Source of the DNA: a virus
Reading direction: 5' to 3' (one strand)
IMG/VR virus record: IMGVR_UViG_3300037119_003537
Span: 1-29,515 of that record
DNA length: 29,515 nt
Shown here: one piece after another, positions 5,870 through 13,615 of the stretch
Numbering within the stretch: position 1 is the stretch's first letter
How the letters are laid out: each line of letters opens with the position of its first letter
Made by a program: the position numbers and the translations under genes
The notes under the pieces: generated by a model
Database searches by the model: none
The model's input: the letters and a program-made list of their open reading frames with translations, nothing else
Told to the model about the DNA's origin: nothing

Positions 5870-6303
5870 GCCACTCGACCCGCGAGGCACGCGCCGCGTA
5901 CCGCCGCCAGCACTACGCCGCGAACATCGAGAAGTACCGCCAGCAAGACCGCGACCGCAAGGAACGCTACGGCGGCACGTGCCTGACCTGCGGCGCCCGC
6001 ACAGACGGCTCGAACGGCCCAGCCGCCGCGCCGCTCTACTGCTACCGCTGCGCCCCAGCCGCCCACTCCATCTGGGACCGCCCGAGCATCATCAGCGCGA
6101 TCCGCCTCTACGCCCACCGGCACGGCGAACCGCCGACCGCGACCGCCTGGAACGCCACCATGGCCCGCGAACGCGGCCTCGCCGAGCGCAGCAGCGACTA
6201 CCCAGGCGTCAACACCGTCCTCAAACACTTCGGCACCTGGAACAAAGCCATCAGCGCCGCCGGCTTCGAGCCTCGCCGCGTCGGCCAACGCCGATACCGG
6301 TAA
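5866..6303 (+). CDS. Zinc-ribbon protein with homing-endonuclease-associated repeat
   Basis: The protein has 145 residues from ATG 5866 (ATGA overlap). The N-terminal helix (REARAAYRRQHYAANIEKYRQQDRDRKERY) is highly basic and leads to a zinc ribbon with CLTC (about 40-43) and CYRC (about 61-64). Residues 75-138 match the homing-endonuclease-associated repeat: an IISAIRLYAHRHGEPPTATAW-type helix, then NTVLKHFGTWNKAISAAGFEP with the typical FG.WN.AI..AGF. No HNH catalytic motif is visible, so it is more likely a DNA-binding protein than a nuclease. Its stop codon TAA lies inside a GGTAATACC site. Confidence 0.7.
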   Translation: MSHSTREARAAYRRQHYAANIEKYRQQDRDRKERYGGTCLTCGARTDGSNGPAAAPLYCYRCAPAAHSIWDRPSIISAIRLYAHRHGEPPTATAWNATMARERGLAERSSDYPGVNTVLKHFGTWNKAISAAGFEPRRVGQRRYR

Positions 6304-6324
6304 TACCCACGGTACACTCGACCC
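6299..6324 (+). promoter_or_regulatory. GGTAATACC site and leaderless-type promoter of the RHH/zinc gene
   Basis: GGTAATACC (6299-6307), a palindrome with one centre base, lies just upstream of TACACT (6313-6318). Six bases later is GTG 6325. With a normal 6-7 nt distance from the -10 box to the transcript start, the message would begin at the start codon. The site lies in the spacer, where a bound protein would block polymerase. No good -35 box is seen. Confidence 0.55.
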
Positions 6325-6603
6325 GTGCCACGCGACCCGCTCCTCATCCTGCGCGTCCCACCCAGCCTCAAAGCACGCATCGCCAAAGACGCCGAGACAC
6401 GCGGCACCACAACCAGCGAAGCCGTACGCGGCATCCTCCTCGCCGCATACCCCACCCCGACCCGAGCCCCTCGCCAACCCACGCAAACCCCGGAGCGCGT
6501 CCCCGAGGCCCAGAAGCCGAGCGGCAAACGCCGCATCGAATCCCTCTGCGAGCACCGCGTCACGACGGGCAGCTACTGCCGGAGGTGCGCACGAGTCGTA
6601 TGA
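6325..6603 (+). CDS. Ribbon-helix-helix protein with C-terminal zinc motif
   Basis: The protein has 92 residues from GTG 6325. Residues 5-41 form a ribbon-helix-helix domain: strand LLILRVPP, helix SLKARIAKDAETRG, then TTTSEAVRGILLAAY. A proline/threonine linker follows. The last 20 residues contain CEHRV and YCRRCARVV, a C.H...C..C pattern that may bind zinc. No ribosome binding site precedes the GTG, in line with a leaderless message. The GGTAATACC palindrome in its promoter makes it a natural candidate for the protein that binds the five such sites, which is inference. Confidence 0.7.
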   Translation: MPRDPLLILRVPPSLKARIAKDAETRGTTTSEAVRGILLAAYPTPTRAPRQPTQTPERVPEAQKPSGKRRIESLCEHRVTTGSYCRRCARVV

Positions 6604-6764
6604 ACGACACCGAAGAACAACCCATGGACCGCCTCGCCCGAGTGATGCGCGAAATGCACACAGCGTGGACCGACGCCGGCTTCACCGACGAGCAAGCATT
6701 CGCGCTCACACTCGAATGGTGGCGCAGCAACAAGAACTACGACCCGACGAAGAGACGACGATAA
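6600..6764 (+). CDS. Small conserved phage protein, 54 aa
   Basis: It starts at ATG 6600 (ATGA overlap); ATG 6624 is an alternative start. The centre (AGFTDEQAFALTLEWW) is a helix-turn-helix-like pattern that I recognise from short proteins in many tailed phages, commonly close to the terminase genes. The C-terminus is basic (TKRRR). No function is established for this kind of protein. Confidence 0.6.
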   Translation: MNDTEEQPMDRLARVMREMHTAWTDAGFTDEQAFALTLEWWRSNKNYDPTKRRR

Positions 6765-6786
6765 CCCGCACAATCCTGAAAGAGCG

Positions 6787-7368
6787 ATGACCAAGAAACT
6801 CCCACCCGACGAGCTAGCCGAGCGCCGCAAGACGCACAAGAAACCCGGCGTGAAACGCGGCCGGCTGGTCGGCTCGACGCAGGGACCGATCAGCGGCGCG
6901 AAGGCGATCGAGCTGACGAAGAAGCAAGCGGACGCGCTCGGCCTGCGCCTCGCGGGCGCGAGCCTGATGCAGATCGCTGAGAGCGTCGGCTGGGAAACGC
7001 CGGCGGCGGCGCACAGCGCGATCATGAGCGCCCTCAAGACGATCCTGCCGCCCGAGACGCGCGACGAGTACCGCCGGCTGGAGATAGCGCGGCTCGATCG
7101 GCTGGAGCAGGGTCATTGGGTGCGCGCGTTGAACGGCGACGATAAGAGCGCGAACGTCGTGCTCAAGTGCATCGGGATGCGCGCGAAGCTGCTCGGCCTG
7201 GAGGCGCCGGCGCAGGTGCAGGTGAGTCTGTTCGAGGGCGAGGTCGTGGAGGTCGGCGTGCTCGACCTCTTGGACGAGCAGCAGCTCGCGAAGGCGCTGG
7301 AGCTGCGCGACTCGATGGCCGAGCTGAGCCGCATGCGGGCCGGCGCGATCGAGGCCGAGCCGTCGTGA
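6787..7368 (+). CDS. terS: Probable terminase small subunit
   Basis: This 193-residue protein lies 286 bp upstream of the large terminase with one small gene between. The N-terminal 45 residues are strongly basic. Residues 45-85 form a helix-turn-helix-like region (ALGLRLAGASLMQIAESVGW). It continues with EYRRLEIARLDRLEQGHWVRALNGDDKSANVVLKCIGMRAKLLGLEAP, a block typical of small-terminase-like phage proteins. The C-terminal third is acidic and helical and may contact the large subunit. The small subunit recognises phage DNA and loads the large subunit for packaging. The RBS before ATG 6787 (AAAGAG) is only fair. Confidence 0.7.
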   Translation: MTKKLPPDELAERRKTHKKPGVKRGRLVGSTQGPISGAKAIELTKKQADALGLRLAGASLMQIAESVGWETPAAAHSAIMSALKTILPPETRDEYRRLEIARLDRLEQGHWVRALNGDDKSANVVLKCIGMRAKLLGLEAPAQVQVSLFEGEVVEVGVLDLLDEQQLAKALELRDSMAELSRMRAGAIEAEPS

Positions 7369-7658
7369 CCGACCAGCGCCTACCGGAGCACGCCGTGGCG
7401 ATTGTGGAGCTAGCCGAGGCGATCGCCGCCGAGCGCTCGCTGACGCTCGACGAAGCCGCCGCCGTGATCGAACGCACGAGCCGCAGCCTCGCCTCGAACC
7501 GAGCCGAGGCGGTAATACCCGCCGCGCCAGCGGTAATACCGATCATCCACACGCCGTGCCTGCGCTGTAAGGGGCCACGCGAGCACTACGGCATCGGCCG
7601 CTGCTACGCCTGCATGACGCCCGCCGAGCGCGACCGCTACGCGCATCAGACGACGTGA
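7365..7658 (+). CDS. Small zinc-binding protein between terminase genes
   Basis: It starts at GTG 7365 (GTGA overlap) and has 97 residues. The first half is helical (IVELAEAIAAERSLTLDEAAAVIERTSRSL). The second half contains CLRCKGPREHYGIGRCYACM, a CxxC-N12-CxxC zinc ribbon. The linker has the repeated segment AVIPAAPAVIP, encoded by two GGTAATACC sites. Small zinc proteins between terminase genes occur in other phages without known function. Confidence 0.65.
   Translation: MTDQRLPEHAVAIVELAEAIAAERSLTLDEAAAVIERTSRSLASNRAEAVIPAAPAVIPIIHTPCLRCKGPREHYGIGRCYACMTPAERDRYAHQTT
7511..7540 (+). repeat. Two GGTAATACC palindromic sites
   Basis: GGTAATACC occurs at 7511-7519 and 7532-7540, start to start 21 bp, which is two helical turns, so both would face the same side of the DNA. 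They encode Val-Ile-Pro twice with GTA and ATA codons, which are rare here (neighbouring genes prefer GTC and ATC). This favours conservation of the DNA site over the protein. Confidence 0.55.
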
Positions 7659-9046
7659 CGATCCGCCGCGCGCCGGCGCAACTACCGCGCGAGGCGATCG
7701 TCACCCCCGCGACGTTCATGCTCGCCACGAGCCGCGACCGCTTCATCATCCCGCGACACATCGAGCTGATCGAGGACGTAGTGCTGCGCGCGATCGCGGC
7801 CGGCGACCGGCTCATCACGATCGAGGCGCCCGTCAGGCACGGCAAGAGCTTCTACCTCGACTGGCACCTGCCCGCCTGGTACCTCGGCTCGTTCCCGCAC
7901 AAGAACGTCGGCCTCGCGAGCTACGAGCACCGCTTCGCCGCCTCGTGGGGGCAGCGCGCGAGGGACACGCTCGACGAGTTCGGCCAGAACTTCGGCATCC
8001 TCCTCGACCCGCAGATCAGGAGCCGCGACTGGTGGCAGACGGAACGCGGCGGCGCGATGCGCTCGATGGGAGTCGGCGGCGCGATCACCGGCAAAGGCTT
8101 CGACCTGCTGATCATCGACGACCCGATCAAGAACGCCGCGCAAGCCAACAGCGCGGTCTACCGCGAGGCGCACTGGACATGGCTCCAGAGCACGGCCCTC
8201 ACGCGCGTCGAGCCGGGCGGCATCGTGATCGTCACGATGGCGCGCTGGCACGAGGACGACCTCATCGGCCGCATCCATCAGGAGATGCCCGACGAGTGGA
8301 CGAACCTGCGCCTACCGGCACTCGCCGAGCCCGACGACGCGATGGGCCGAGACGAAGGCGAGCCGCTCTGGCCCGAACGCTTCAGCGCCGAGAATCTCGA
8401 GCGACGCAAACGCAGAGTCGGATCGTTCTGGTTCAACGCGCTCTACCAGCAACGACCCTCCCCGCCATCGGGCCGCATCTTCCAGCGGCACTGGTGGCGA
8501 CGCTACGCCGCGCTGCCCGACGAGTTCGACTCGGCCGCGTGGAGCTGGGACATGAGCTTCAAGGACGGCAAGGACTCGTCGTACGTCGTCGGTCAGTGCT
8601 GGGGAGTGCGCGGCGCGGACTACTACCTGCGCCACCAAGTCCGCGGACGGTGGGACTACCCGACGACGAAGGCAACGCTCCAAGCGCAGGTCGGCGACCC
8701 GCGATACGCCGACGCCGCGAACCTCGTCCTGATCGAGGACAAGGCGAACGGCCCAGCGATCATCGCCGACCTGCAGCACGACATGAGCGGCCTGATCCCC
8801 GTCGCGACGGGCGCGGACTCGAAGATCGGCCGCGCGACCTCGGTGAGCGGCATCGTCGAGAGCGGCAACGTGTACCTGCCCGAGCAGGCCGAGTGGGTTG
8901 ACGACTACATCGAGGAGCACGCACAGTTCCCGTTCGCCGCGAACGACGACCAGGTGGACTCGACCAGTCAGCTCCTGCGCGAACTGAGCCGCCGGTCGGG
9001 CGCGAGCGTCTGGGCGCCGAGCGGCCGACTACCCGTCCGAGCCTAA
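7655..9046 (+). CDS. terL: Terminase large subunit (ATPase and nuclease)
   Basis: The protein has 463 residues from GTG 7655 (GTGA overlap). It is the packaging motor. The ATPase part has Walker A EAPVRHGKS (57-65), with the Arg-rich form usual for terminases, and Walker B LLIIDDP (151-157). A coupling-like motif VIVTMARWHEDD (191-202) follows. The C-terminal RNase H-like nuclease has WDMSFKDGKDSSY (298-310), IEDKANG (360-366) and NDDQVDS (430-436), which supply the acidic metal ligands. Length and motif order are normal for actinobacteriophage terminases. It would bind the portal encoded at 18512 and cut concatemers into virion lengths. The modification island follows directly. Confidence 0.95.
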   Translation: MTIRRAPAQLPREAIVTPATFMLATSRDRFIIPRHIELIEDVVLRAIAAGDRLITIEAPVRHGKSFYLDWHLPAWYLGSFPHKNVGLASYEHRFAASWGQRARDTLDEFGQNFGILLDPQIRSRDWWQTERGGAMRSMGVGGAITGKGFDLLIIDDPIKNAAQANSAVYREAHWTWLQSTALTRVEPGGIVIVTMARWHEDDLIGRIHQEMPDEWTNLRLPALAEPDDAMGRDEGEPLWPERFSAENLERRKRRVGSFWFNALYQQRPSPPSGRIFQRHWWRRYAALPDEFDSAAWSWDMSFKDGKDSSYVVGQCWGVRGADYYLRHQVRGRWDYPTTKATLQAQVGDPRYADAANLVLIEDKANGPAIIADLQHDMSGLIPVATGADSKIGRATSVSGIVESGNVYLPEQAEWVDDYIEEHAQFPFAANDDQVDSTSQLLRELSRRSGASVWAPSGRLPVRA

Positions 9047-9055
9047 GGAGGCGCG

Positions 9056-9559
9056 ATGAGAGTCCTGAGCCAAGAGTTCGACGAGGCCGTGCCGCTCGCG
9101 GACCTCACGCCGCACCCCATCAATCCGAACCACGGCGACGTAGGCGCGATCTACACGAGCATCGACGCGAACGGCTGGTACGGCGCCATCATCATCCAGA
9201 AGAACACCGGCATCATCTGCGCCGGTGAGCACCGAGTCGCCGCCGCGCGCGAGGCCGGCGCCGACGCCGTGCCCGCGATCATCGTGGACTGCGACGACGC
9301 GACCGCCCTACGCATCCTCTTGGCGGACAACCGCACGGCCGCGCTCGCCACGAACGACCTGCCGGCCCTCGCCGACGCGCTGGCCGTGATCGCCCGCGAC
9401 GACTCGCTGCTCGGCACGGGGTACGACGCTGACGACCTCGACGCGATCACACGCGAAGCGAACAGCATGCTGCCTCCCCTGCCGCCCACCGAGGAGCATC
9501 TCGTGACCTGCCCGGAGTGCGGCGCGCGCTTCGCGACCGACGCGCGACCGGCGCGCTAG
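9056..9559 (+). CDS. ParB/Srx-fold domain protein 1
   Basis: The protein has 167 residues with a strong AAGGAGG ahead of ATG 9056. Residues 11-135 are a ParB N-terminal-type domain: LADLTPHPINPN, IDANGWYGAIIIQ, the nucleotide-box motif AGEHRVAAAREAG, and LADNRTAAL with ND..ALADAL. There is no helix-turn-helix or centromere-binding half. A CPECGARF knuckle lies at the C-terminus. Stand-alone domains of this type are common in phages, often fused or adjacent to DNA-modifying enzymes. Its distant paralogue lies at 13805, and the pair flanks most of the glycosyltransferase island, which links it to DNA modification by context only. Confidence 0.8.
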   Translation: MRVLSQEFDEAVPLADLTPHPINPNHGDVGAIYTSIDANGWYGAIIIQKNTGIICAGEHRVAAAREAGADAVPAIIVDCDDATALRILLADNRTAALATNDLPALADALAVIARDDSLLGTGYDADDLDAITREANSMLPPLPPTEEHLVTCPECGARFATDARPAR

Positions 9560-9566
9560 ACTCGCG
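9552..9566 (+). promoter_or_regulatory. CGCGCTAGACTCGCG element upstream of the FkbM gene
   Basis: CGCGCTAGACTCGCG contains TAGACT at 9557-9562, and its TAG is the stop codon of the ParB-like gene. GGCGCG and CGCGCC flank the box as a short inverted repeat. A transcript would begin near 9569 and reach GTG 9597 through GAGGGAGAG. The best -35 match (GCGACC with an 18-bp spacer) is weak. If real, it starts transcription of the modification island. Confidence 0.5.
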
Positions 9567-9596
9567 CCGACGCGAACCAGCCACCGAGGGAGAGAC

Positions 9597-10232
9597 GTGA
9601 CTACCAGCACCGAGCAATACGCCGACTTCTGGGCGCTCTGGAAGGGCGGCGAGTGGGAACGCGAGACGCGCGAATGGGTCGAGCGAGTCACGCGGCCCGG
9701 TGACCTGTTCGTAGACGTGGGCGCGTGGATCGGCCCGGTCACGCTGTGGGCGGTCGAGGCCGGCGCGTACGTCATCGCGATCGAGCCCGACCGCGTAGCG
9801 TGCCGCGAGCTGCGCCGCGCGACCGAGCACGTCCCCGGCCGCGTCGAGGTCTGGGAAGGCGCGCTCGTCGCCGCCGCCGCCGAGGATCTGGTGATGCTCG
9901 CGCCGAACCCGAAGGCGGGCGGCGAATGGGGCGACTCGCAGAGCCTCATCGCGCCCGAGTTATCGACCGCGATCGAGGTACTCGGCTTCACGCTCGAAGC
10001 CGTCCTGCAAGGACGCACGCCGACGCAGCTCAAGATGGACGTGGAGGGTTACGAGGAGCGTCTCGCGCCGGCGATCCTGCCGTACCTCGCGAGCGTCGGC
10101 GCGTGGGTGCAGGTCAGTCTGCACGGCACGCCGCTGCCCGAGCAGACGGGCAAGTGGGCGTCGATGCGCTGGCAGCCCGACGAGCGTTGGGGCGACTGGC
10201 AGTTCGAGCCAGCGCGACGGCGGGCGACGTGA
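9597..10232 (+). CDS. FkbM-family methyltransferase
   Basis: This 211-residue protein is a Rossmann S-adenosylmethionine-dependent methyltransferase of the FkbM type. Motif I is DLFVDVGAWIGPVTLWA (37-53), and the acidic loop IEPD (62-65) contacts the ribose. The family motif LKMDVEGYEERL (145-156) holds the conserved Asp and Glu. FkbM proteins typically O-methylate hydroxyl groups of sugars or polyketides. With five transferases in the window, it may methylate a sugar on DNA or on a virion glycan. A GAGGGAGAG sequence precedes GTG 9597. It is too unlike DNA cytosine methyltransferases (no PC or ENV motifs) to make 5-methylcytosine. Confidence 0.88.
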   Translation: MTTSTEQYADFWALWKGGEWERETREWVERVTRPGDLFVDVGAWIGPVTLWAVEAGAYVIAIEPDRVACRELRRATEHVPGRVEVWEGALVAAAAEDLVMLAPNPKAGGEWGDSQSLIAPELSTAIEVLGFTLEAVLQGRTPTQLKMDVEGYEERLAPAILPYLASVGAWVQVSLHGTPLPEQTGKWASMRWQPDERWGDWQFEPARRRAT

Positions 10233-10558
10233 CCGACGAGCGCGTGATGGACTACCGGCCCGACACGCCGACCGTATGCGAATGCGGCGCGGCCGTGCGC
10301 GTCACGGGCGAGCGACGCGGCGAGGTCTACCTGAGCGGCCCAGCCGACCTCGCGATGGCCGCCGAGTACGGCATCACGACCGAGGGCAGAGCGGTCACGA
10401 TCTGGCACGAGTACGTGTGCAGCAACGGGCACCACGGGCCGAGCCTGATGGGCGCCCAGACCGGCGACGCGATCCTCTACCACGACCCGCACCCGCCCAG
10501 CCACGCGCTCACGCGCGCGATCCGCGAGCACCCGACGCGCCGCACGAGGGACCCGTGA
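10229..10558 (+). CDS. Hypothetical protein with CxC motif, 109 aa
   Basis: It starts at GTG 10229 (GTGA overlap). Near residue 16 lies VCECGAAVRV and near residue 66 YVCSNGHHGPSL, so three cysteines plus histidines could form one zinc site. The middle (EVYLSGPADLAMAAEYGITTEG) is mixed. The protein ends in a basic tail, HPTRRTRDP. No family is recognised. Overlap with both neighbours places it in the modification operon, possibly as an accessory zinc protein. Confidence 0.6.
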   Translation: MTDERVMDYRPDTPTVCECGAAVRVTGERRGEVYLSGPADLAMAAEYGITTEGRAVTIWHEYVCSNGHHGPSLMGAQTGDAILYHDPHPPSHALTRAIREHPTRRTRDP

Positions 10559-11112
10559 CCGGCGTCACCGTCTGCACGCCGACGACCCTCGACCGCAAAG
10601 AAGTCCTGCGGGAATGCATCGAGAGCGTCGCGACGCAACGAGTCCTACCGACGCGGCACATCATCCTGCGCGACGCGAAGAACGCCGGCCCGAGCGTGAT
10701 GCGGAACCTGATGCTGCGCATGACGAACACCGAACTCGTCGCGTTCCTCGACGACGACGACCTCATGCACCCCGACCACCTCGAAGCGCTCACCGATGCG
10801 CTCAACGAGTCGAGCGCCGACCTCGCGACCTCGTGGTTCGATACCGTCGGCGCCGTGCCGCTCGTGCCGCGCTTCGACCAGTGGGACTCCGAGGCCGAGG
10901 CGTACATGGCGGCAGGCATGAACGTCGTGCCCGTGACCGTCGTCGCGCGGCTCGACTCGATCCTCGAAGCGGGCGGCTTCAACCCAGCCGACCGCTGGGA
11001 GGATTACGCGCTGTGGATGCGTATGCTCGCGCGCGGCGCGCGGTTCGTCGTCGTGCCGCGCGAGACGTGGACGTACCGGATGCTCGGAGGGAATAGGACA
11101 TGGACTGGCTAG
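10555..11112 (+). CDS. GT2-like glycosyltransferase (GT-A fold) 1
   Basis: The protein has 185 residues from GTG 10555 (GTGA overlap). It begins with the GT-A nucleotide-binding strand (TVCTPTTLDRKEVLRECIESV). The nucleotide-sugar segment IILRDAKNAGPSVMRNLML follows, then the metal-binding acidic motif FLDDDDLMHPDHLEAL (65-80). A later ADRWEDYALWMRMLARG is the usual acceptor/catalytic helix region. It is shorter than typical GT2 enzymes (220-300), so it may be a minimal domain. It would transfer one hexose from a nucleotide sugar. DNA-linked hydroxymethyl groups are the most attractive acceptor given the neighbouring genes, but this is inferred. Confidence 0.85.
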   Translation: MTGVTVCTPTTLDRKEVLRECIESVATQRVLPTRHIILRDAKNAGPSVMRNLMLRMTNTELVAFLDDDDLMHPDHLEALTDALNESSADLATSWFDTVGAVPLVPRFDQWDSEAEAYMAAGMNVVPVTVVARLDSILEAGGFNPADRWEDYALWMRMLARGARFVVVPRETWTYRMLGGNRTWTG

Positions 11113-11261
11113 CCCGCTCGGCATTCCGGCTCGCGTGGTGGCGAGGCGAGGATCACAACCGGCGCGTGAAGCTGTTGGAGTGGAGCTTCATGCACTGCGG
11201 CCGGCGCTGGCGCGCAGCGATCCTCAACTACGGCGACGAGCTGCGCCGGGCTCGGGCGTGA
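11100..11261 (+). CDS. Small basic protein, 53 aa
   Basis: It starts at ATG 11100, inside the last codons of the first glycosyltransferase (13-nt overlap), and ends with TGA overlapping the next GTG. The ribosome binding site is GGAGGGAATAGG. The peptide is tryptophan- and arginine-rich (MDWLARSAFRLAWWRGEDHNRR) and ends in a helical basic segment. It could bind a neighbour enzyme or membrane surface through its amphipathic N-terminus. No family is recognised. Confidence 0.5.
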   Translation: MDWLARSAFRLAWWRGEDHNRRVKLLEWSFMHCGRRWRAAILNYGDELRRARA

Positions 11262-12001
11262 GGACGTTCGCGATCATCCCGGTGCGCGGCGAGTGGCGCC
11301 TGACCAGCCGCGCGCTCGGCTGCCTCGCGATGGAGCCTGTCGAGGACGTGCTCGTGCTCGACAACGGCTCGCCCGACGACACCGCCAGCCGCATACGATC
11401 GTTGCAGCGATACCGCGAGTGGAGCGGCCGGCTGCACCGCACAGACACGACCGGCTTGACGATCTACGAGGCGTGGAACCTCGGCTTCGCCCGCGCCAAG
11501 CAACTCGCGCGCCGCGGACCGTTCGAGGTGCTCGTGCTGAACAACGACGTAGAGCTGCCACGCGGCGCCGTCGGCCTGCTGCGCAACGCGCTGCTCTCGC
11601 AGCGGCACGAGCGCGTCTGGGTCACGTACCCGGACTACGACGCGGCGTGGATCGACGACGCGCGCGAGGCGTGGTGCGAGCTGCGCGCGACGCGCGGCGT
11701 GTTCGGCGACGGCGGCATGTTCGGCCCATGCTTCTGCCTCGCCGGCGACGCGATCCCCTGGACGCCGCTGATCACCGACCTCGCGTACGAATGGTGGTGG
11801 GGAGACAACCACCTCGCCGAGTGCGTCGCGCAGGAAGGCGGCACGCAGCTCCGCGTCGTCGGCCTGCCGGTACGGCACGAGGGCGAGGCGACCGCGAGGC
11901 ACTACCCAGAACTCGACCGCGCGAAGCTGCGCGACCGGGGACGCTGGCTGACCAGAGAAGCGCGCGGCTCGCGCGCAATCAACCGAGGAGGCGCACCATG
12001 A
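11258..12001 (+). CDS. GT2-like glycosyltransferase (GT-A fold) 2
   Basis: From GTG 11258 (GTGA overlap) the protein has 247 residues. The signature is classical: FAIIPVRGEWRLTSRALGCL, VLVLDNGSPDDTASRI (32-47), LTIYEAWNLGFARAK, and the metal-binding VLVLNNDVELPRGAVGLL (91-108) in which NND replaces DxD. The region YEWWWGDNHLAECVAQEG resembles the acceptor-site ED-type motif. It is the second of five transferases in the window and differs clearly from the first, so a stepwise glycan is more likely than duplicated activity. Donor and acceptor cannot be read from the sequence. Confidence 0.88.
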   Translation: MRTFAIIPVRGEWRLTSRALGCLAMEPVEDVLVLDNGSPDDTASRIRSLQRYREWSGRLHRTDTTGLTIYEAWNLGFARAKQLARRGPFEVLVLNNDVELPRGAVGLLRNALLSQRHERVWVTYPDYDAAWIDDAREAWCELRATRGVFGDGGMFGPCFCLAGDAIPWTPLITDLAYEWWWGDNHLAECVAQEGGTQLRVVGLPVRHEGEATARHYPELDRAKLRDRGRWLTREARGSRAINRGGAP

Positions 12002-12378
12002 CCCAGACGCTCACCTACACCGGGACGCTCGTCGTCACGCGCTGCTGGTGCGGCATCGGCCACGCGATCCCGACCGACCTCTACGACATGGCGAAGCGCC
12101 GCAAGGGCTTCAGCGTCTACTGCCCGCTCGGCCACGAATGGGTCATCCGCAGCGAGACGGAGGACAAGAAGGTCGAGCGGCTCGAAGGACGGCTGCGCGC
12201 GACGCGTGACCTGCTGCACGCCGAGGAGCGGTCGCACTCCGCGACGCGCGGCCACCTGACCCGACAGAAGCGCCGCGTCTCGGCCGGCGTCTGCCCGTGC
12301 TGCAACCGGACGTTCGCGAACCTCGCGCGGCACATGCACGGCCAGCACCCCTCGTACGCGCCGAGCGCCGACTCGTGA
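11998..12378 (+). CDS. C2H2 and zinc-ribbon protein, 126 aa
   Basis: It starts at ATG 11998, overlapping the previous stop. The N-terminal half has CWCG (residues 16-19) and YCPLGHEW near residue 41, a possible zinc ribbon. A charged coiled-coil-like helix (DKKVERLEGRLRATRDLLHAEERSH) follows. It ends with a C2H2 finger, CPCCNRTFANLARHMHGQH. Proteins with this ribbon, coil and C2H2 order are seen in many tailed phages without established function. It could bind nucleic acid. The GAGGCG before the ATG is a reasonable ribosome binding site. Confidence 0.65.
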   Translation: MTQTLTYTGTLVVTRCWCGIGHAIPTDLYDMAKRRKGFSVYCPLGHEWVIRSETEDKKVERLEGRLRATRDLLHAEERSHSATRGHLTRQKRRVSAGVCPCCNRTFANLARHMHGQHPSYAPSADS

Positions 12379-12581
12379 GGCTTCACCGAGGGACGCCGCC
12401 CGAAACGATCGGCCACGTACCGCCCGGCGGGAAGCGCGAGCTGACGCTGCGCGTCGTCGGCGTCGGCGAGGACGCGCTCGGCCCGTACGTCACGATGCGC
12501 TGGGAAGAGCAGGAGCAGCAAGCCGATCTGCATATCGGCGACTGCATCGAGCTGAACCTCTACAACGACAAGCCGGCATGA
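12375..12581 (+). CDS. Hypothetical small protein, 68 aa
   Basis: It starts at GTG 12375 (GTGA overlap) and ends overlapping the next ATG by 4 nt. The sequence is beta-rich in look (KRELTLRVVGVGED, GPYVTMRWEEQEQQADLHIGDCIELNLY), suggesting a small barrel or OB/SH3-like fold. No motif or family is recognised. Tight coupling on both sides makes it a real gene of the island. Confidence 0.6.
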   Translation: MRLHRGTPPETIGHVPPGGKRELTLRVVGVGEDALGPYVTMRWEEQEQQADLHIGDCIELNLYNDKPA

Positions 12582-13615
12582 TCGTCGGCGCGTACGTGCG
12601 CCGAGCGGCGCCCGACCACCCAGCCGGCGCCGAGTGGGCCATGCACGACCTGCTCGCCGCGCTCGCCGACCGAGGACACACCGTGCAGCTCGTCGCCGAG
12701 AAGGGGCACACACGCTCCCGCTCGATCGACGGCGTGGGCGTCTACTCGCAGGCGACGCCCGAAGAGGTCGTCGCGCACTTCATCGACTGCGACGTGATGC
12801 TGACACAGCTCGAAGCGATCGCTGCCGCGATGGTGCTCGCCTCGGCGTACAGCACGCCGCTCGTGCACCTCATCCACTCGCCGTCGCAGGTCGAGGACTT
12901 CGGCGTGCTGCCCGGCGCGGCGGCGCTCGTCGCGTTCAACACGCACGACGCGGCCGGCGCGAACGAGTGGTGGCCGGGCGACCGGCTCGTCCTGCACCCC
13001 GTCGTGCGCGCGGAGCGGTACGTCGTCGAGCCGAAGGGGCAGATGGCGACGCTCGTCGGCCTGAGTCACGAGAAGGGAGCGATGCGTCTCGTGCGTCTCG
13101 CGGAAGCGCTGCCGGGCCGGCACTTCCTCGGCGTCAACAACGCTTACGGCGATCAGGCCATCACCGTCGCCGGCATCCCCGGGCACGGCGACAACCCGGC
13201 GCCCGCCGGCCTGCCGCCGAACCTCGGCATCGGCGGCGTCACGACCGACATGCGCGGCATCTACGCCGCGACGCGCGTGCTGCTGATGCTCGGCGCGAGC
13301 GAGACGTACGGCCGCGTCGCCGACGAGGCGATGCTCTCGGGCATCCCCGTCATCGCGTTCCCCACGCCGGGCATCGTCGAGTGCTGCGGCTCGGCAGCGC
13401 GGTACGCCGAGCCGCACCAGCCGAAGGCGCTCGAAGCGCTCACGCTGCTCGCGTGGACGCCGGCGTGGGACGAGTGGAGCGCCGCCGCCCGAGCCCGAGC
13501 CGCCGCGAACCGCGACCGCTCGCGCGGCGAGGTCGAGGAGTTCGAGCACACCCTGCAACGCATAGTCAACGACCCACCGGAGATGACGATGACCCTGGAA
13601 CCCCACCATGCCTGA
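12578..13615 (+). CDS. GT4-like glycosyltransferase (GT-B fold)
   Basis: This 345-residue protein shows the two-domain GT-B layout. The N-terminal acceptor domain begins MIVGAYVRRAAPDHPAGAEWAMHDLL with DRGHTVQLVAEKG. VHLIHSPSQ and LVAFNTHDAA match the central strands. The donor domain starts near residue 156 (ATLVGLSHEKGAMRLVRLAEALPG) and holds the nucleotide-sugar E-x7-E signature in SETYGRVADEAMLSGIPVIA (241-260), followed by PTPGIVECCG. GT4 enzymes transfer hexoses with retention. It is the only GT-B enzyme in the island, adding a chemistry distinct from the GT-A enzymes. Start ATG 12578 overlaps the preceding gene. Confidence 0.9.
   Translation: MIVGAYVRRAAPDHPAGAEWAMHDLLAALADRGHTVQLVAEKGHTRSRSIDGVGVYSQATPEEVVAHFIDCDVMLTQLEAIAAAMVLASAYSTPLVHLIHSPSQVEDFGVLPGAAALVAFNTHDAAGANEWWPGDRLVLHPVVRAERYVVEPKGQMATLVGLSHEKGAMRLVRLAEALPGRHFLGVNNAYGDQAITVAGIPGHGDNPAPAGLPPNLGIGGVTTDMRGIYAATRVLLMLGASETYGRVADEAMLSGIPVIAFPTPGIVECCGSAARYAEPHQPKALEALTLLAWTPAWDEWSAAARARAAANRDRSRGEVEEFEHTLQRIVNDPPEMTMTLEPHHA

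Noticed and set aside
9056-9559. ParB-like protein as a plasmid partition protein
   Set aside because: There is no ParA-type ATPase, no centromere-binding helix-turn-helix half and no parS-like site; the context is packaging and DNA modification.
9597-10232. The FkbM-type methyltransferase as the source of 5-methylcytosine
   Set aside because: It has the FkbM motif MDVEGYE and no cysteine catalytic motif of C5-cytosine methyltransferases.
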